In this document: positions 24,080 to 36,284 of the stretch, one piece after another
Layout of the letters: the number at the start of each line of letters is the position of its first letter
Numbering within the stretch: the first letter of the stretch is position 1
NCBI GenBank assembly: GCA_030765065.1
Contig: CM060981.1
Span: 228,105,152-228,169,151, forward strand
From: Deroplatys truncata
Taxonomy: Eukaryota > Arthropoda > Insecta > Mantodea > Mantidae
DNA: 64,000 bases
Direction of reading: 5' to 3'
Position numbers and translations under genes: made by a program
Notes under the pieces: model-generated
Databases searched by the model: none
What the model was told of the DNA's origin: nothing
Seen by the model: only the letters and a program-made list of their open reading frames with translations

Positions 24080-24510
24080 GATGCCAGTTAAGAAGACTGA
24101 GCAAAACCTGAAAAATACTTCAGTCAGGTAGCACGGTCCTGGCAGAATTTTAAATCCAGATTTCCCGTTCATGAGAGCCCACTCGTGTGGGTAGGAATGA
24201 ACTAAGACGCAACACCTTCGCTCCGCAAACAGCGAGGTAAGATACAGAACTAGTGTTATACCGTGCCAACTGTCCGACACCGCCATATACCACGAAATCT
24301 AGAAGCACGCCTGAAAGATGAAAAGGTAATGGATTAAAAGGGAAATGATGGGAATAAAATCGTAGTAGGAAAGAAACTACCACAAAATTTGCCTATCGAA
24401 TAGGGAAAACACGAAAAACTCAGTCAGAATGCACCGCTGACGGGAATTGAACTCGTGACGTCCCGAATGCGAGCCTCAGACTTTCCTGAGGAGCTGTCTT
24501 GCTCGGATGG
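24080..24510 (-). mobile_element. Possible tRNA-derived SINE, minus strand
   Basis: On the minus strand, CACGAGTTCAATTCCCG at about 24456-24440 is a pol III B box in a T-arm-like setting. TCCGAGCAAGACAGCTCC lies upstream in the A-box position. The downstream body (to about 24080) has no close second copy in this window, so the assignment rests on the head alone. Confidence 0.5.
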
Positions 24511-24825
24511 ATAAGGGGTAGTGAAAGAAAGAAAAAATAACTAAACTTGGAATTTGTCGCTTGGGATCACTTCCACCCAGTATTTGGAAATTGTATGATA
24601 GCAACATTGTAACAGGTGTTGGTTTCAGTAATTAGTAAAGTAGTTACTATTTAAAACTCCTTTAAATAATTGAAGTCAAAAATATAGTATTCGCAATGCT
24701 ATGGTAGTTCCGGATGGACTGTCAGCTTGAAAGTATAAACAGGTTGGACGATTTAAGTTGAGACTGTAAAATATCTCCAAAACTGAGGAAGAAATGTCTT
24801 GAATATAAGTTGCTTGATATTATGG

Positions 24826-26110
24826 AGCTGTCTGGCTGTCCCAGAAGTACCCGATCTAACAAAGAAAACGCAAAAATTTTGGGGAAAATTTTTTTTATTT
24901 CACTACATACGTCTCCTTTCACCGCGATACAGTTTCCCCAGCGATGTTCAATAGCTTCGAAACCCTGTTTATAGTGAGAACCGTCGAGTTCTGCAAAATA
25001 ACCATCAACTGCAGACTCCAGCTCTTCACTGTTGGCAAATATTTTACCACCAAGCTATTTCTTCAACTTTGGAAACAAATAATCAGAGGGGGGCTAAGTC
25101 TGGTGAATGAGGAGGCAGTACGACCTTAAACCATAGATTTTGGCCATGGCGATAATGCATGTGTGAACTGGTGCATTTTCTTGATGAAACAGAACCTTCT
25201 TTTGCGCTAAATGCGGTCGTTTTTGCTTGATTTCATCATTCAAACGCTGCAATAAGTTTGTATAATACTCGCCATTGATAGCTTTTCCTATTTGAAGATA
25301 ATCCATAAAAATTGTCCCACGCCCATCCCCCAAAAAAACTGACGCCATGACCTTGCCTGCAGATGGAAGTGTCTTTGCCTTCTTTGGAGCCGATTCCCCC
25401 TTTTAATCCCCTGTGTTGACTGTTCCTTCGTCTCAGGAATGAAGTGATGGGCCCATGTTTAATCCATGGTTATGAATCGACGCAAATACTCGGCTTTATT
25501 GCAGCGAAAGATCGCTAAACACTCGATTGAAACATTCTCACGACCCTGCTTTTGTTCCATTGTGAGTAAACGCGACACCCATCTTGCACACATCTTTCTC
25601 ATGTGTAAATTTTCAGTTAGTGTGCGATGTACAGCACTTTTTAAATGCCTACTATGTCTGCTAGCTCGCGCACTTTCAGTCGACGGTCATCCAATACCAT
25701 TTTGTGGATTTTCTTCACAATTTCTGGCGTGGTCATCTCATTTGGTGGAGCACTGCGATGTTCGTCTTGGCAGCTCGTATGGCCTCGCTTAAACTCTGCC
25801 ACCCAATATTTTACTGCTGTAAACGAAGGAGCAGACTACCCCAGAGTAGAATCTAGACCAGCTTTAATATTAGTTGGACTAAGACCTTTCAAATGAAAGT
25901 ATTGTATCGCATAACGATGGCCAGTTTTATCCACGTTTACAAATTAACTGAGAGAGTTCACTATTTATGGCTGCCAAACAATTACTACAACGTAGCATCG
26001 TCGAACTTCAAACTTAAGCCTTATAAGGGTGGTACTTTTTACCATAGTCATTTGTTTGAAACAACAACCGCTATATATACGTCAGGTCGGGTGCTTCAAG
26101 GACTACCCTC
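24826..26110 (-). mobile_element. Full-length mariner (1,285 bp), decayed
   Basis: Lies precisely between the two halves of the MITE. The ends, AGTACCCGATCT at the left and, inverted, AAGCACCCGACCT at the right, are diverged inverted repeats. About 1.3 kb is the usual mariner length. The minus-strand transposase is described separately. Confidence 0.82.
24900..25900 (-). pseudogene. mariner transposase pseudogene
   Basis: The best-preserved stretch (25348-25094) begins MASVFLGDGRGTIFMDYLQ and continues through NGEYYTNLLQRLNDEIKQKR to KVLFHQENAPVHT. This is the mariner core around the second catalytic residue. That residue is Glu (GAA, codon at 25180-25178) instead of the family's Asp. Downstream the frame is lost, so the third acidic position and the C-terminus are only traces near 25090-24950. 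The N-terminal helix-turn-helix region upstream (to about 25900) is out of frame. It is not expected to be active. Confidence 0.85.
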
Positions 26111-26356
26111 GTAAATGCCATTAGTGTGTTTTATTTGGACAACATTGTGATGCTCATTTTAAATTTGTCCTAATTGTAGGTTGTCATTTAAAAATATTGA
26201 ATTGGCCTATAAATGTCCATCATAACGTCCTTCAAACTAAACACGATTAATAGCATTTACGTTCCCCTGTAATATCTAGCAACTTTTATCAAAGATATCT
26301 CTTTCTACAATGCTTAGTTTGGAGATGTTGTACAGTCTCACACTTTCCACCCTGTA

Positions 26357-26825
26357 TACTCTGCAGTTATGGTTATTAACAATGATCGGTATGCAGACAC
26401 CGTTCAACTAGTAGTACAGAAACTCTGACTTGTGCTTCAAATTCCAGTCAGGAAATGTTGAGTAGTTAAAATCTAACTATTCTCTCTTACCTTCAGATTC
26501 TACTGGGAGAATTTCCGGCTAAATTAGTTTACTCCTTCCTTTGCCCCTTGACTCTGTAGTGTTTATGGAGCATAAAAGGGTTAAGGACGAGGAAGAGTGG
26601 AACAACTTCGAGTTTGCATACATTTAAAGTTGTATTAGGCTTTAGCTACTTCACTATAAGATGTAAAATGCGTAAATGAATACGCATTTCAGTTCAGTTT
26701 AAGGGCTATTTTTCTTCTTTAGCCATTGCAAATCGACGTCAGTGTTACTACATAAGAGTTTATCTTTTTGTATTCTTCTCTCTTTCTTTTATTCATTTAT
26801 ACCAGTTTTGTACCTCCTCTATTGC
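26357..26825. other. No recognisable feature
   Basis: Short AT-rich stretch with no gene or shared repeat that I can see. Confidence 0.45.
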
Positions 26826-27345
26826 TTACCTATAATAAATAGATGAAGTATTGCATTTCACCCAAAAATTCTTCACCGATATTTTATTAGAAATAGACAT
26901 TTTGCGGTTACCTGAACCCAAAAAAAGCATTTTTATAAAAAGGCTCAGAAAAAGAAAAGTCACTTAAATATCTAGTAAATATGTGGCACGATTTCCAAGG
27001 AAGTCCTCCCATCCGAAACTGCACTTTACATGTAAAAGTCGTTATTTTTAATTCTCTCAAAAATGGCTCTAACCATTTTGATTAAAATGCATTGTGTTCA
27101 ATATGTTAGCATGGCAAATAAAATCCATATGGTGAATTCTCTGTGTGTAGCCTGTAAACTGTTTTTCATTCAAAATGACTTTTGTATAACTCGTAAACAA
27201 ACCTTAAGGGTTTACTAACTATACCCGTAAGGGTCTACAAGATCTTTTCACAAAAAATGTGGATCTCGTTAAGGTACACTATTTAAGTCAAATAAACATG
27301 TTTTCTGGTATTAACCATTTCCGAGATATTCTTTGTCATTGGTTT
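26826..27345 (+). repeat. Family R copy, diverged and truncated
   Basis: Recognised by ATTGCATTTCACCCAAAAAT, the CGATTTTGATTAAA-like block, ATAACTCGTAAAC and CGAGATATTC. The start motif is degraded, and the copy stops before the 3' terminal block. Confidence 0.78.
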
Positions 27346-27399
27346 TAACGCTCAAATAAGTTTACGAAGTACTTCCAGGAAGTAAATAACGATTTGGCA

Positions 27400-27935
27400 T
27401 AACTAAATAATGACGAAAGATAATACAAAGCTTTATTTACAAACTTACCCTATTTTTAATGTTATCACCATTACTGTCAATGCATTCATTGTAACGTGGT
27501 ACCATTTTCAATGCTGAAGTTATACTCTTCTACCGCCAAAGACTGCCACTGTCTCTTTGAGGCCTTCATCGGATGGAAAATCTTTTCCACCCAAAACGTC
27601 TTTTAGTTTCGGAAACAAGTGAATATCCTGAATTCTTCATCACCTTTCATTCAACTCATCCGTAATGAGATGGCCCCTACACCGGTCTTCGTTATGTACA
27701 CTTGTTCTTCCTTGGTTAAACATTATGTACCATTTCCTCACTGAAGACTCGTTCATTGTATTATCACCATAACGCATTATTTTCCTAAAAATTCCCACTG
27801 ACCAAACATTCTGTGCATTCAAAAAAATGAGTCACACTACGCAGTGCACATTTGGCATGATTTTCAGCTGGTGCCGTCATTTGGATATGTTGTAGAACAT
27901 ACAGTCGTGACCTCACAGCGACGAAACTTGACTCA
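27400..27935 (-). pseudogene. Internally deleted mariner-like transposase
   Basis: On the minus strand, 27822-27640 gives SSVRKWYIMFNQGRTSVHNE and then DELNER, the DNA-binding half of a mariner transposase. Directly downstream, about 27605-27530 gives LFPKLKDVLGGKRFSSDEG, which belongs near the C-terminus. The whole catalytic core between them is missing, as in deletion derivatives of DNA transposons. Candidate ends lie near 27400 and 27935, but a clean TIR pair was not found. Confidence 0.78.
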
Positions 27936-29191
27936 CACCGAGGGGGAGTAAGGAGCTAACTAGCGTGCATGCAATTGTGGTGGTGGGGGACTGGCAACCA
28001 GCATGATGTGCAATTGTTCTTTACTTTCTGGATATCACTAGAACTTTTCTAAAATAAAATTGTTATTATTTCTCATTTTTTCGTGTTCATGCCAAGAGAA
28101 CAGAATTTCAAAACCATATAAAGCGAGTTGTTTTGAAAAGATTTGACTACGCTTTATCTTCCTGTATTCCTTTCACTTTCTCTCTCTCCATTATTTTACG
28201 ACGCTTTAACTACGCGGTTACATCGCGACGGATCTGTTAGAAGATATCTTGTGGATGTGTGGGTGTGTGTGTGTGTGTGTGTGTGGCGGATAGTTAATTT
28301 TAGGTCTCATCCTGTACAAAGAGCGTCAAAGAAAATATCGCTGTACCTCGCGTCTACGTCGCATTATTTATCGCTGTACGTGCCTTCGCGAAGCCATGGC
28401 CATTTCATTGGTTGCTTTAGACCACGATGCAAGGATGTGCCAGTCCTTCTGCTAAATAGTTCCACCAATAACCACAACAAAGCTTACAAAATGGCGTAGA
28501 AACGAAATATATGTTTACGCTCTCGATCGCATTGGCTAAAAGAGAAAGAGGTAGAGTGAGTGCATTCAGTTTGTCATACAGACCTCTTATCGTGATTGTT
28601 AGCCCATACTTTATCGCCTAGTGCAGGACACGCCTTTGAAAGGGTTAAAATATAAGGGGGAAAGCTTAATGAGCACCCAGGTTAGCGAAATGTAGAATGC
28701 GCAGTGTGAGAAGGTTTTCAAATTAAAGCTTGAATGGTATTCATTAAATACATATCAATACTTTATAACAAAAAATAAACAGAACTGTGATATTCGGTAA
28801 ACCATATACCTATACAAATTTATCTCTAGTTTCTAAATATGATCAGTCAATTATAACAAAAGAGTAATTTGCATTTAGTAAACGAATATCAACATCTGCA
28901 CATGTTTTAGGGGAGCCCCCACTTTCTGACGAGTATGTAGACCGTCTTCCCCACATTCCTGAAATATTTTTATTCAGTAATTTACTATAAAAACTCTTTT
29001 ATGCTCTGCCGTTACAATTGCTGTAACAGTGCGACAAGCCTCACACATACCCACGATATGTCCACGAATATTTCACTAGTATACGGCATGACTGTTTCTG
29101 AGACAATAAACATGTTTCGGTTTCAATTACACCAGAAAAATCATAGGCATCTAACTCCCCTTTTTTCCCACTTATTGCTGTGTTATCAAGC
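27936..29191. other. No recognisable gene; left flank of the palindrome
   Basis: Contains a short (GT)n run at about 28258-28284 and AT-rich DNA. A 118-codon frame at 28143-28499 overlaps the GT run and shows no motif. It does not match the right flank in inverted orientation, so the palindrome ends at 29198. Confidence 0.5.
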
Positions 29192-29197
29192 CACACG
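29192..29197. repeat. 6-bp target site duplication, left (CACACG)
   Basis: Identical to 46535-46540, just outside the two mirror-image termini. A 6-bp duplication is the established hallmark of Polinton/Maverick integration. Confidence 0.88.
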
Positions 29198-29220
29198 AGT
29201 AGGTATATATAGAGAGATCG

Positions 29221-30505
29221 AGCGCAGTTTTTTGCGTTTATATGGGAAAGGATAGGGAAAACGAGGCTAGATGCGACGGTTCAAGGAGGAAAATGCGTTT
29301 ATATGGGCGAGATAGGGAATACGAGGACTGACGCTAGGCTAGACAGTGGTAGGAGGGGGAGTGCGCTTTATATGAGAAAGATAGGGAAAACGAAGTTAGG
29401 TGCTAGGCTAGACAGAGGCTGAGTAGAGTATAGTTTATATGAGAGGTATAGGAAAACGAGGGGAGGTGTTAGGCTAGACAGAGGCTGAGTAATGTATGGT
29501 TTATATGAGTGGTATAGGAAAACGAGGAGAGGAGTTAGACTAGACAGAGGTCGAGGAGCAGAGTATGGTTTATGTGAGAGTCATAGGTAAACGAGAGAGG
29601 CGTTAGGCTAGACAGAGCTAGAGGAATAGAGTATGGTTTATATGAGAGGTATAGGAACAGGAGAAGAGGTGTTAGGCTAGACAGAGCTAGAGGAATAGAG
29701 TATGGTTTATATGAGAGGTATAGGAACAGGAGAAGAGGTGTTAGGCTAGACAGGTAGTGTAGCAGTAGGAATATGGACTTATATACAGGAGAGATAGGGA
29801 ATAACAGGCCTGATGCTAGGCTAGTCAGATGCTAAAGGAGGGAGGGATATGCTTTATACGAGAGAGATAGGAAATACAAGGAAAGATGCTATACTAAACA
29901 GGACTTGAAGGGTAGAATATGAGTGATATAGCGAACCGAGGAGAGGTATTAGGATAGGAGTTTTGAATGATGGAGTAGGCGTTTATATGCGAGAGATAGG
30001 GAATACGAGGGTCGATGCTAGGCTAGACGGTGTTGAATGAGGGAATGCATCTTATATGAGAGAGGTAGGGGAATATGAGGAGAAGTGCTAGGCTAGTCGG
30101 GAAGGTCTGAATGAGAGATTATACGTCTATATGGGAAAAGATAGGGAAAACGAAGGTAGGTGCTAGGTTGAGAGAGTCTTCAAGGAGGAAAATGCATTTA
30201 TATGGGCGAGATAGGGAATACGAGGACTGACGCTAGGCTAGACAGTGGTAGGAGGAGGAGTGCGCTTTATATGAGACAGATAGGGAATACGAGGGGAGGT
30301 GCTAGGCTAGACAGAGGCTGAGTAGAGTATAGTTTATATGAGAGGTATAGGAAAACGAGGGGAGGTGTTAGGCTAGACAGATCTAGAGGAATAGAGTATG
30401 GTTTATATGAGAGGTATAGGAACAGGAGAAGAGGTGTTAGGCTAGACAGGTAGTGTAGCAGTAGGAATATGGACTTATATATAGGAGAGATAGGGAATAG
30501 GAGGG
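29221..30505. repeat. Terminal minisatellite, left arm
   Basis: About 19 imperfect units of roughly 60-75 bp. A typical unit contains TTTATATGAGAGGTATAGG, AAACGAGG and TTAGGCTAGACAG. The array starts about 25 bp from the element end. Its mirror is 45227-46511. Length and register match the other arm where compared. Confidence 0.92.
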
Positions 30506-30599
30506 CTAGACTTGAAAGCGACTTTAGACGTGAACTTAGTGGAAAACTGTTTCATGTCAATGTTAGAACGCTAATTCTAGACATGCCCATCACGTAACC

Positions 30600-30790
30600 T
30601 ATTCAGGGAAAAGGTGACTCGTTCAGGGGAAAAAGGTGACTGCTCAGGGAAAAAGGAGACCCACAAAGGGAAAAAGTTGACTAGCAAAGGGAAAAACGTG
30701 ACCAGCAAAGGGAAAAATGTCACCAGCAAAGGGAAAAAAGGCGACCACCAAAGGGAAAAAAGGTGACCTGCAACGGGAAAAGCTAACCCA
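30600..30790. repeat. Short minisatellite (~21 bp units), left arm
   Basis: About nine units around CAGCAAAGGGAAAAAGGTGAC. Because many units are 21 bp, one frame on the opposite strand stays open and gives FFPLLVT repeats. That is a property of the repeat, not evidence for a protein. Confidence 0.92.
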
Positions 30791-30794
30791 CTAA

Positions 30795-31605
30795 CACTAA
30801 CAGGTAAGTAATTCAGATAGTATTGCAAGAGGCTGACTGGATCATAGCAGTGTATGATTTCACAGGTAATTCAGCTAGTATCGTATGTTTTTAGGCTAAT
30901 TCAGCTAGTATCACAGGAGGTTAGATTCCAGGGTTGGGTATAGCATAGTTTCATATTTCACAGGTAATTCAGAGGGTATCGTAGGTATTTAGGATAATTC
31001 AAGTAACATAGGTGTTTAGAGTAATTAAGCAAGCATTACAGGAGGGTAGGTTCCAGGGGTTGGTTATAGCCTAGTTTCGTATTTTACAGATAGTTCAGGT
31101 AATATCATAAGTATTTGAGGTAATCAGCATAGTTTCACAGATATTATTGATAATTTCGATCAGAGATTTGTATCACAGCTATTTAAGGTAAATGCAGATG
31201 ATTCAGGTTGTATCAATGGTATTTGAGTCATTTTAACAGGTAATTCAGATAGTATCACAGGTGCTCGTGCTAATTTAGAGCAGGAATTCGTATTAGAGCT
31301 AGTTAAGGTAATTTCACATGATTCGGGTAGTATCACAGGTATTTAAATCATTTTCATAGCCAATTCAGCTAGTATCGTGAGCATTTAAGCTAATTCAGCT
31401 AGTATCACAGGAGGCTAGATTCCAGAGGCTAACTGCATCATAGCTATGCATGATTTCACAGCTAATTCAGCTAGTATCGTAGGTATTTAGGCTAATTCAG
31501 GTAGTATCACAGGAGGCTAGATTCCAGGGTTGGGTATAGCATAGTTTCATATTTCACAGGTAATTCATCTAGTATCACAGGTACTCATGGTAATATAGAG
31601 AGTAA
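30795..31605. repeat. Third minisatellite, left arm
   Basis: Irregular units of about 25-50 bp built on GGTAATTCAGCTAGTATCAC and TAGGCTAATTCAG. Longer ~100-bp composites (with GGCTAACTGCATCATAGC) are repeated. The right arm has 99 bp more here, one extra composite. Confidence 0.9.
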
Positions 31606-31762
31606 TTCGATTATAAAACTTTTCTCATCCAACGTTACAACAATTTATATACTTTTTTCTAAATCTTACAAACTTATTATATGTTAAACAGTTATTGTAC
31701 GATGCGGAGAGGGATAAACTGCATATTGGTTCACAAATTGAAAAGCTTTACGTCAACATACC

Positions 31763-31768
31763 TTTATT
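31763..31768 (-). terminator. Poly(A) signal AATAAA, left polymerase copy
   Basis: The mirror of 43865-43870, about 204 bp beyond the stop codon of the left gene copy on the minus strand. Confidence 0.55.
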
Positions 31769-31971
31769 TTAGTTCGTTATAGATGTCTCTCCCCTTTTAT
31801 CTAGGCTTGAGACTAGCACTAGGATTGCTCCTAATGGCAGGGTTACCACCTTCCCTTCCATCTTCTTCTTTCTTCATCAGGCGTCAGCTATCTGCATATA
31901 CAGCACACAGATACCTTCTTTTTTAAGATTGTAGACTCACTAGAAAATCTTTATCTTTAACTTACATTCTT

Positions 31972-34900
31972 TTAAGCACTGTTTGTAATGGCGTAATGTC
32001 CATACGCATATGTTGTTATCCCGTCATCAGCAATAATTCTTTTATCATCAAACGGAGTCAATGCAATTTTATTCACTTGTACTGTAGCAAGGGCATGCTT
32101 TCGTGATAGGATCAGATTCATAGGTGTTCTGATGATTTCACTGGTTTTTAGACAGTCTGTATAGCTGTCAAACGAAATGTACTGCTTAATAGCGCTACGT
32201 TTTATACCTTTAATCTTTTTTATCATTGACCCTTGAATATCTAAGGCATACATCTTAGGACGTAGTCCAACAAAGCGTAGGATGATTTTGCTATTAGCCT
32301 CATCTTTAAATTTTCCCAATACCTTCTTGTTCTGAGTAGAGTAACATATATGGTTGGCAGGGTAATCAGCTGTATCGAGATGCTCAAGAAAACGTAGCTT
32401 GTCCTGGTACACATCTTCAGTTGTTACACGATGAATGAACGAATCAGTGTCCATATACATAAGCTTCAGGTTTTCAGCTCCATAATAAGGCAACAAAACG
32501 TCGTAATGATAGTTATACATTAATGTCTTGGAGATGTCCAACACACTCATACCAATGTATATAGGCTTGTTGAATACAATCTGACGAGAGGCCATATGTA
32601 CAGCAGCTAGATTATCAGCATATATCGTCCTGTCGATAAACGTAGGCTTGGCGATCAGCTTCTCTAGAGTTTTTTCATTGGTCACCAGTCGTATATCCAT
32701 ACGATTACGCAGGTTCTCCATAGTTTTTCCAAACATAGCGTTGTTAAAGAGTTTGTAGAGATCCTTCTCGAAATCATTTGCAGCTTGTTGTCGTAGCCTG
32801 TTGTTAAATTCCACATAAGGTTTCAACCACTGAGACTGTCGGAATTGTAGCACACGATGGATTTTTGTTAGTCGTAGTCCATGACTAAGAGCTTGCTTCA
32901 AAGCCATGTAATGCACTACATACTTCTTTCGAGGTCCAAGATGAGGTATCAGTTTCTTTGTAGATGATTCCAATGGTTTCATACACTCTGGCAGGAACGG
33001 TAGATCGTTGTGTAGATCGTGAAGTTCTGCAGGATACTCGATGTCGACTTCTAATATGTACCCATGAGGATCATCTTCTTGTAGTGTTTCTAAGTTGATT
33101 TCTTCAGGTGACACCCACTGAAATCCACCAAAAGGAAGGGCGTGACACATTGCCCACCCATATTGGTTATTTGCGTCCTCGTATGTGATAAATTGGGTTG
33201 GTCTCGTCGGATCAAACTTCTCCATATAAGTGTTATTAGCCTCAGCATACCGATGAGAAACTTGGCATAAACCTCCTCTTATACCTGATTCCACCATGAG
33301 TAGTTGATCATAATCTTGTAACAGCTCTAACTTAATTCCAGTATACAGTAACATAGCGTCCCATGTTAGACCTGGAGAGGTAAAATAATGGGCGGGATCG
33401 ACTTTGTGTGTTTTAAGGGTTTGCTCTCTGAACGTCTCAAAGACGTCAGCTAGAAGAAGTACATCCGAAGTTAAGTAGAGATCGCTGTACTCTCCCAGGT
33501 TTCTCACATTAAACAGGTCCCATACATTTCTAGCATGATCGTAGTCAGCATCAGTAATTTCTTCTTCATTTAATCTATTGTAGAAGGAGTCCTTAGGAGG
33601 CAAGCAGGTCTCGTTCAGGGCATCCCATGACGTAACAAAATCATATGGAAATACACCCTTACGGGTCATCAACTTCAATTTGTCTTCTCCAAAGTACTTT
33701 AGCGTTTCAGGATACGAGGTTAGATTTTTTACCAACTTATCCAAGCTTGTACTGAGGAATCGGAAGCTATCCACAAATCGAAGCTTTATATCTCCTACAT
33801 ACTTGGTGAATGAGATATAGCTTTCTTCAGAGTTAGGAATTACCTCCACACGTTCACTTGTACAACCCAGCTCCTTAACAATGAAATGAGAGTCATATCC
33901 GCTAAGGTTATGCATGAAGACTGGTATATATTTAGGTGTTTTACAGGCTAAATTACATTCATTATGAAGACTTCCACGATATTCACCGCTGATGTGATCA
34001 TGGTCGCGTACTTTATAGTTCTCTTCTGTAAAGGGTTTTCTACACAAGTAGCATGTCGTAGAAGACTCGAAATCCTTTTGCTGTTGATCCGTAAGTTTCA
34101 GAGGCTTAGCAGATTTGTATATATTACCAATCATTTTTGCAAGAGATGTCAGGTACAGCATAAACTTCTGAGCAGCATCAGCACCACGATACACATAGGG
34201 TTGCTTAGGAAGACCAGTTTCGAGATGTTCAACACTGGATGTAGGCTTCACGTAAACACAGAAGCTCATTGGTGTGTGCTCTTGATAAGGGGTTGTATAG
34301 GAAGTTTCAGGATTGGGTATACACGTATGGCATGGAGTGAGAATACTCTCAAAATCCGCATAGATGACATAAGGTACTTTCAGCATCCTCTCAACATTTT
34401 TAAACTGTACAATTGATTTCTCCTTGGTAGGCATAACTACCCTTGCAACACCATGTTGAATACAGACGGCTGCATGTTCTTGTAGTTTTTCCTGTCCACT
34501 TCGTCCGCTCTGGTCATCAAAATGTGTAAAGCAGCGCTTACAAGTATAAACCCGTCCATTATGGTTAGTTTTCTGGCGTCGAACGAGTTTCTCAAAATTC
34601 TTTATATACACGTAGTGATGTTTTCCACTGCTGTCATTCAATAGTAGCAGGTCGCGATGTTCAGGTAGTTCAATATCAGCAACCTTTATCGGATACACTT
34701 CGTGCTTCTCATCCAACCCGAAAACGTTAATAGACATATTGTTAAACTTCTCAAATTTAGGTATTTAAGAAAGTGGAGTAGGGTAGGAAACACAGCTGAA
34801 GTCGTACTTATCTTGAAGTTGTTTGTATTTGCTCACACGTTGCGCATCCTTCCCTATGAATTTAGCTAATATAGAGTACATGAAACATTTCTCGTCGGTA

Positions 34901-35625
34901 AAGTTCTGAATGTTTATACACGCTTCTTTAGCTCCGACAGATGACGGTAGTGGTATGTAGCTACTTCCTCGTAACGGGTTGTACTTGTTGATACGAAGTC
35001 GAACTCCTTCCACAGCAAGCAAAGCCCAGCTGCTACCCTTAAGCTGAGACTCCTCCATTTCAGTCACCAATTTCTTGAATTTCACTTCAATCGTTGACTC
35101 CAGTTCTGTTTCTAGAAACACAGCTTGATTCCGTGTTTTAAATGTTTTGTCACAGGTTTCTCCAATACTGTTAACAAATCGACACTCAGCCAGCAGATTA
35201 ATTTTAACACTCTTATGAATGCTAAGCTCTTTATGCACAGCCTGGATTATACGTTGTTTTGCCTCTTGCAGATACATATTTAGGTCCTTAGCTGATTCGC
35301 ATCGTATAAAATACGATTTCAATCGTCCTTCGAATGAAGTTTCGTATTCTTTCATACCACAGTCCTCCATTGTTGACAGCAACTGATGTTTAGTTGGCTC
35401 CAATCTTCTTTTCTTCTGAGGGCTGCTTATTTCACATATATCTTCGTGTCCCTGTCCCTTATAACAATCTTTGAAGGTTACATTACAATGTTTACATTTG
35501 AAGAGCTTCTTGCAGCTCATCTCGTGTCTTCTCTTGTCATAACCTCGGAGGAACTTCCTCCCACATTTTCCGCATGCATATCCAGTAGCGCTTGGAATAA
35601 TATCCTTATACGCTGAGTTATTCAT
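31972..35625 (-). pseudogene. polB: Left copy of the protein-primed DNA polymerase, one premature stop
   Basis: The mirror copy of the gene at 40008-43661. Its two long frames, 286 codons (35625-34765) and 921 codons (34737-31972), give the same residues as the right copy. The difference is one nonsense change: codon 287 is CAA in the right copy and TAA here (34767-34765, a C-to-T transition on the coding strand). The N-terminal zinc-finger piece ends at the stop. Met 297 could in principle restart translation of a protein that keeps exonuclease, endonuclease VII-like and polymerase motifs. No frameshift or other stop occurs, so the damage is very recent. Confidence 0.93.
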
Positions 35626-35783
35626 CTTTATTCTTGATGTAATAACGTATTAATCACTGATCAATGAAATGTAGACCTCTTCACCTTGACACCACTTTAG
35701 AAAGCTGATTATTCTTGGAGAGAACACGATGTTAACACCTCAAGACTAATTAGCACAATGAAGTCCAATGCCCTAGATCACCA

Positions 35784-35791
35784 TATTTATA
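35784..35791 (-). promoter_or_regulatory. TATA box of the left polymerase copy
   Basis: TATAAATA on the minus strand, the mirror of 39842-39849, about 160 bp before the start codon. Confidence 0.6.
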
Positions 35792-36284
35792 GAGGGAGCA
35801 CGAACCTTTTAGATCAATCATAAACTCGTTTCATAACCAGATGTATATGATCGCTCAACGTGTATTAACCCCACAGCCATATAACCTCAAGTCTAGAGAC
35901 AGGATGTTTATGACGTCACACCCAGAGACAGAATGTCTGACAGCATCAAACACGTTTAAACTCGTCTAATAACTACCTGCTTAAGCTGTCACACCAGCAA
36001 GAGAAGATTTCTCCCACGCTCATTCAGACATATATTTCAAATTCAAAGCCTACCACCACCATCACCACCTATTGTACCAAGGTTAATTACAGCTGTATTA
36101 TCACAGTACTTAAAGTAAAAGCTCAAAAGGTAACGAGAAGATGTCCCCCTTATTTACTTAATTATCTCATGTTTTCATTCCCTTTTCAATTCTTCCTTTC
36201 CATCTTCTCACAGAAAGCCCATTACATTTAACTACAATCACGAGAAAAGCAATTTTTCCAGAGTTTCACAGATTCTAAGCTTCT

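Larger units (their letters stand above)
24740..26354. mobile_element. MITE (~330-bp type) interrupted by a mariner
   Basis: The left part, 24740-24825, starts CAGGTTGGACGATTTAAGTT; the right part, 26111-26354, ends TTCCACCCTG|TA. Together they match the uninterrupted copy at 47837-48167, whose ends are CAGGATGGACCATTATAGTT and its inverse. The two halves are collinear with that copy. Confidence 0.85.

Noticed and set aside
30577..30828. 83-codon frame with FFPLLVT repeats (also 44904-45155)
   Set aside because: It arises from a ~21-bp minisatellite that happens to stay in frame. There is no promoter or other coding sign.
33964..34416. 150-codon frame antisense to the polymerase (also 41217-41669)
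   Set aside because: It is a shadow of the polymerase gene on the other strand, with no motif of its own.
31972..34737. The 921-codon frame as a separate gene with its own start
   Set aside because: It is the downstream part of the left polymerase copy; the right arm shows both parts as one frame. Restart at Met297 is possible but unsupported.
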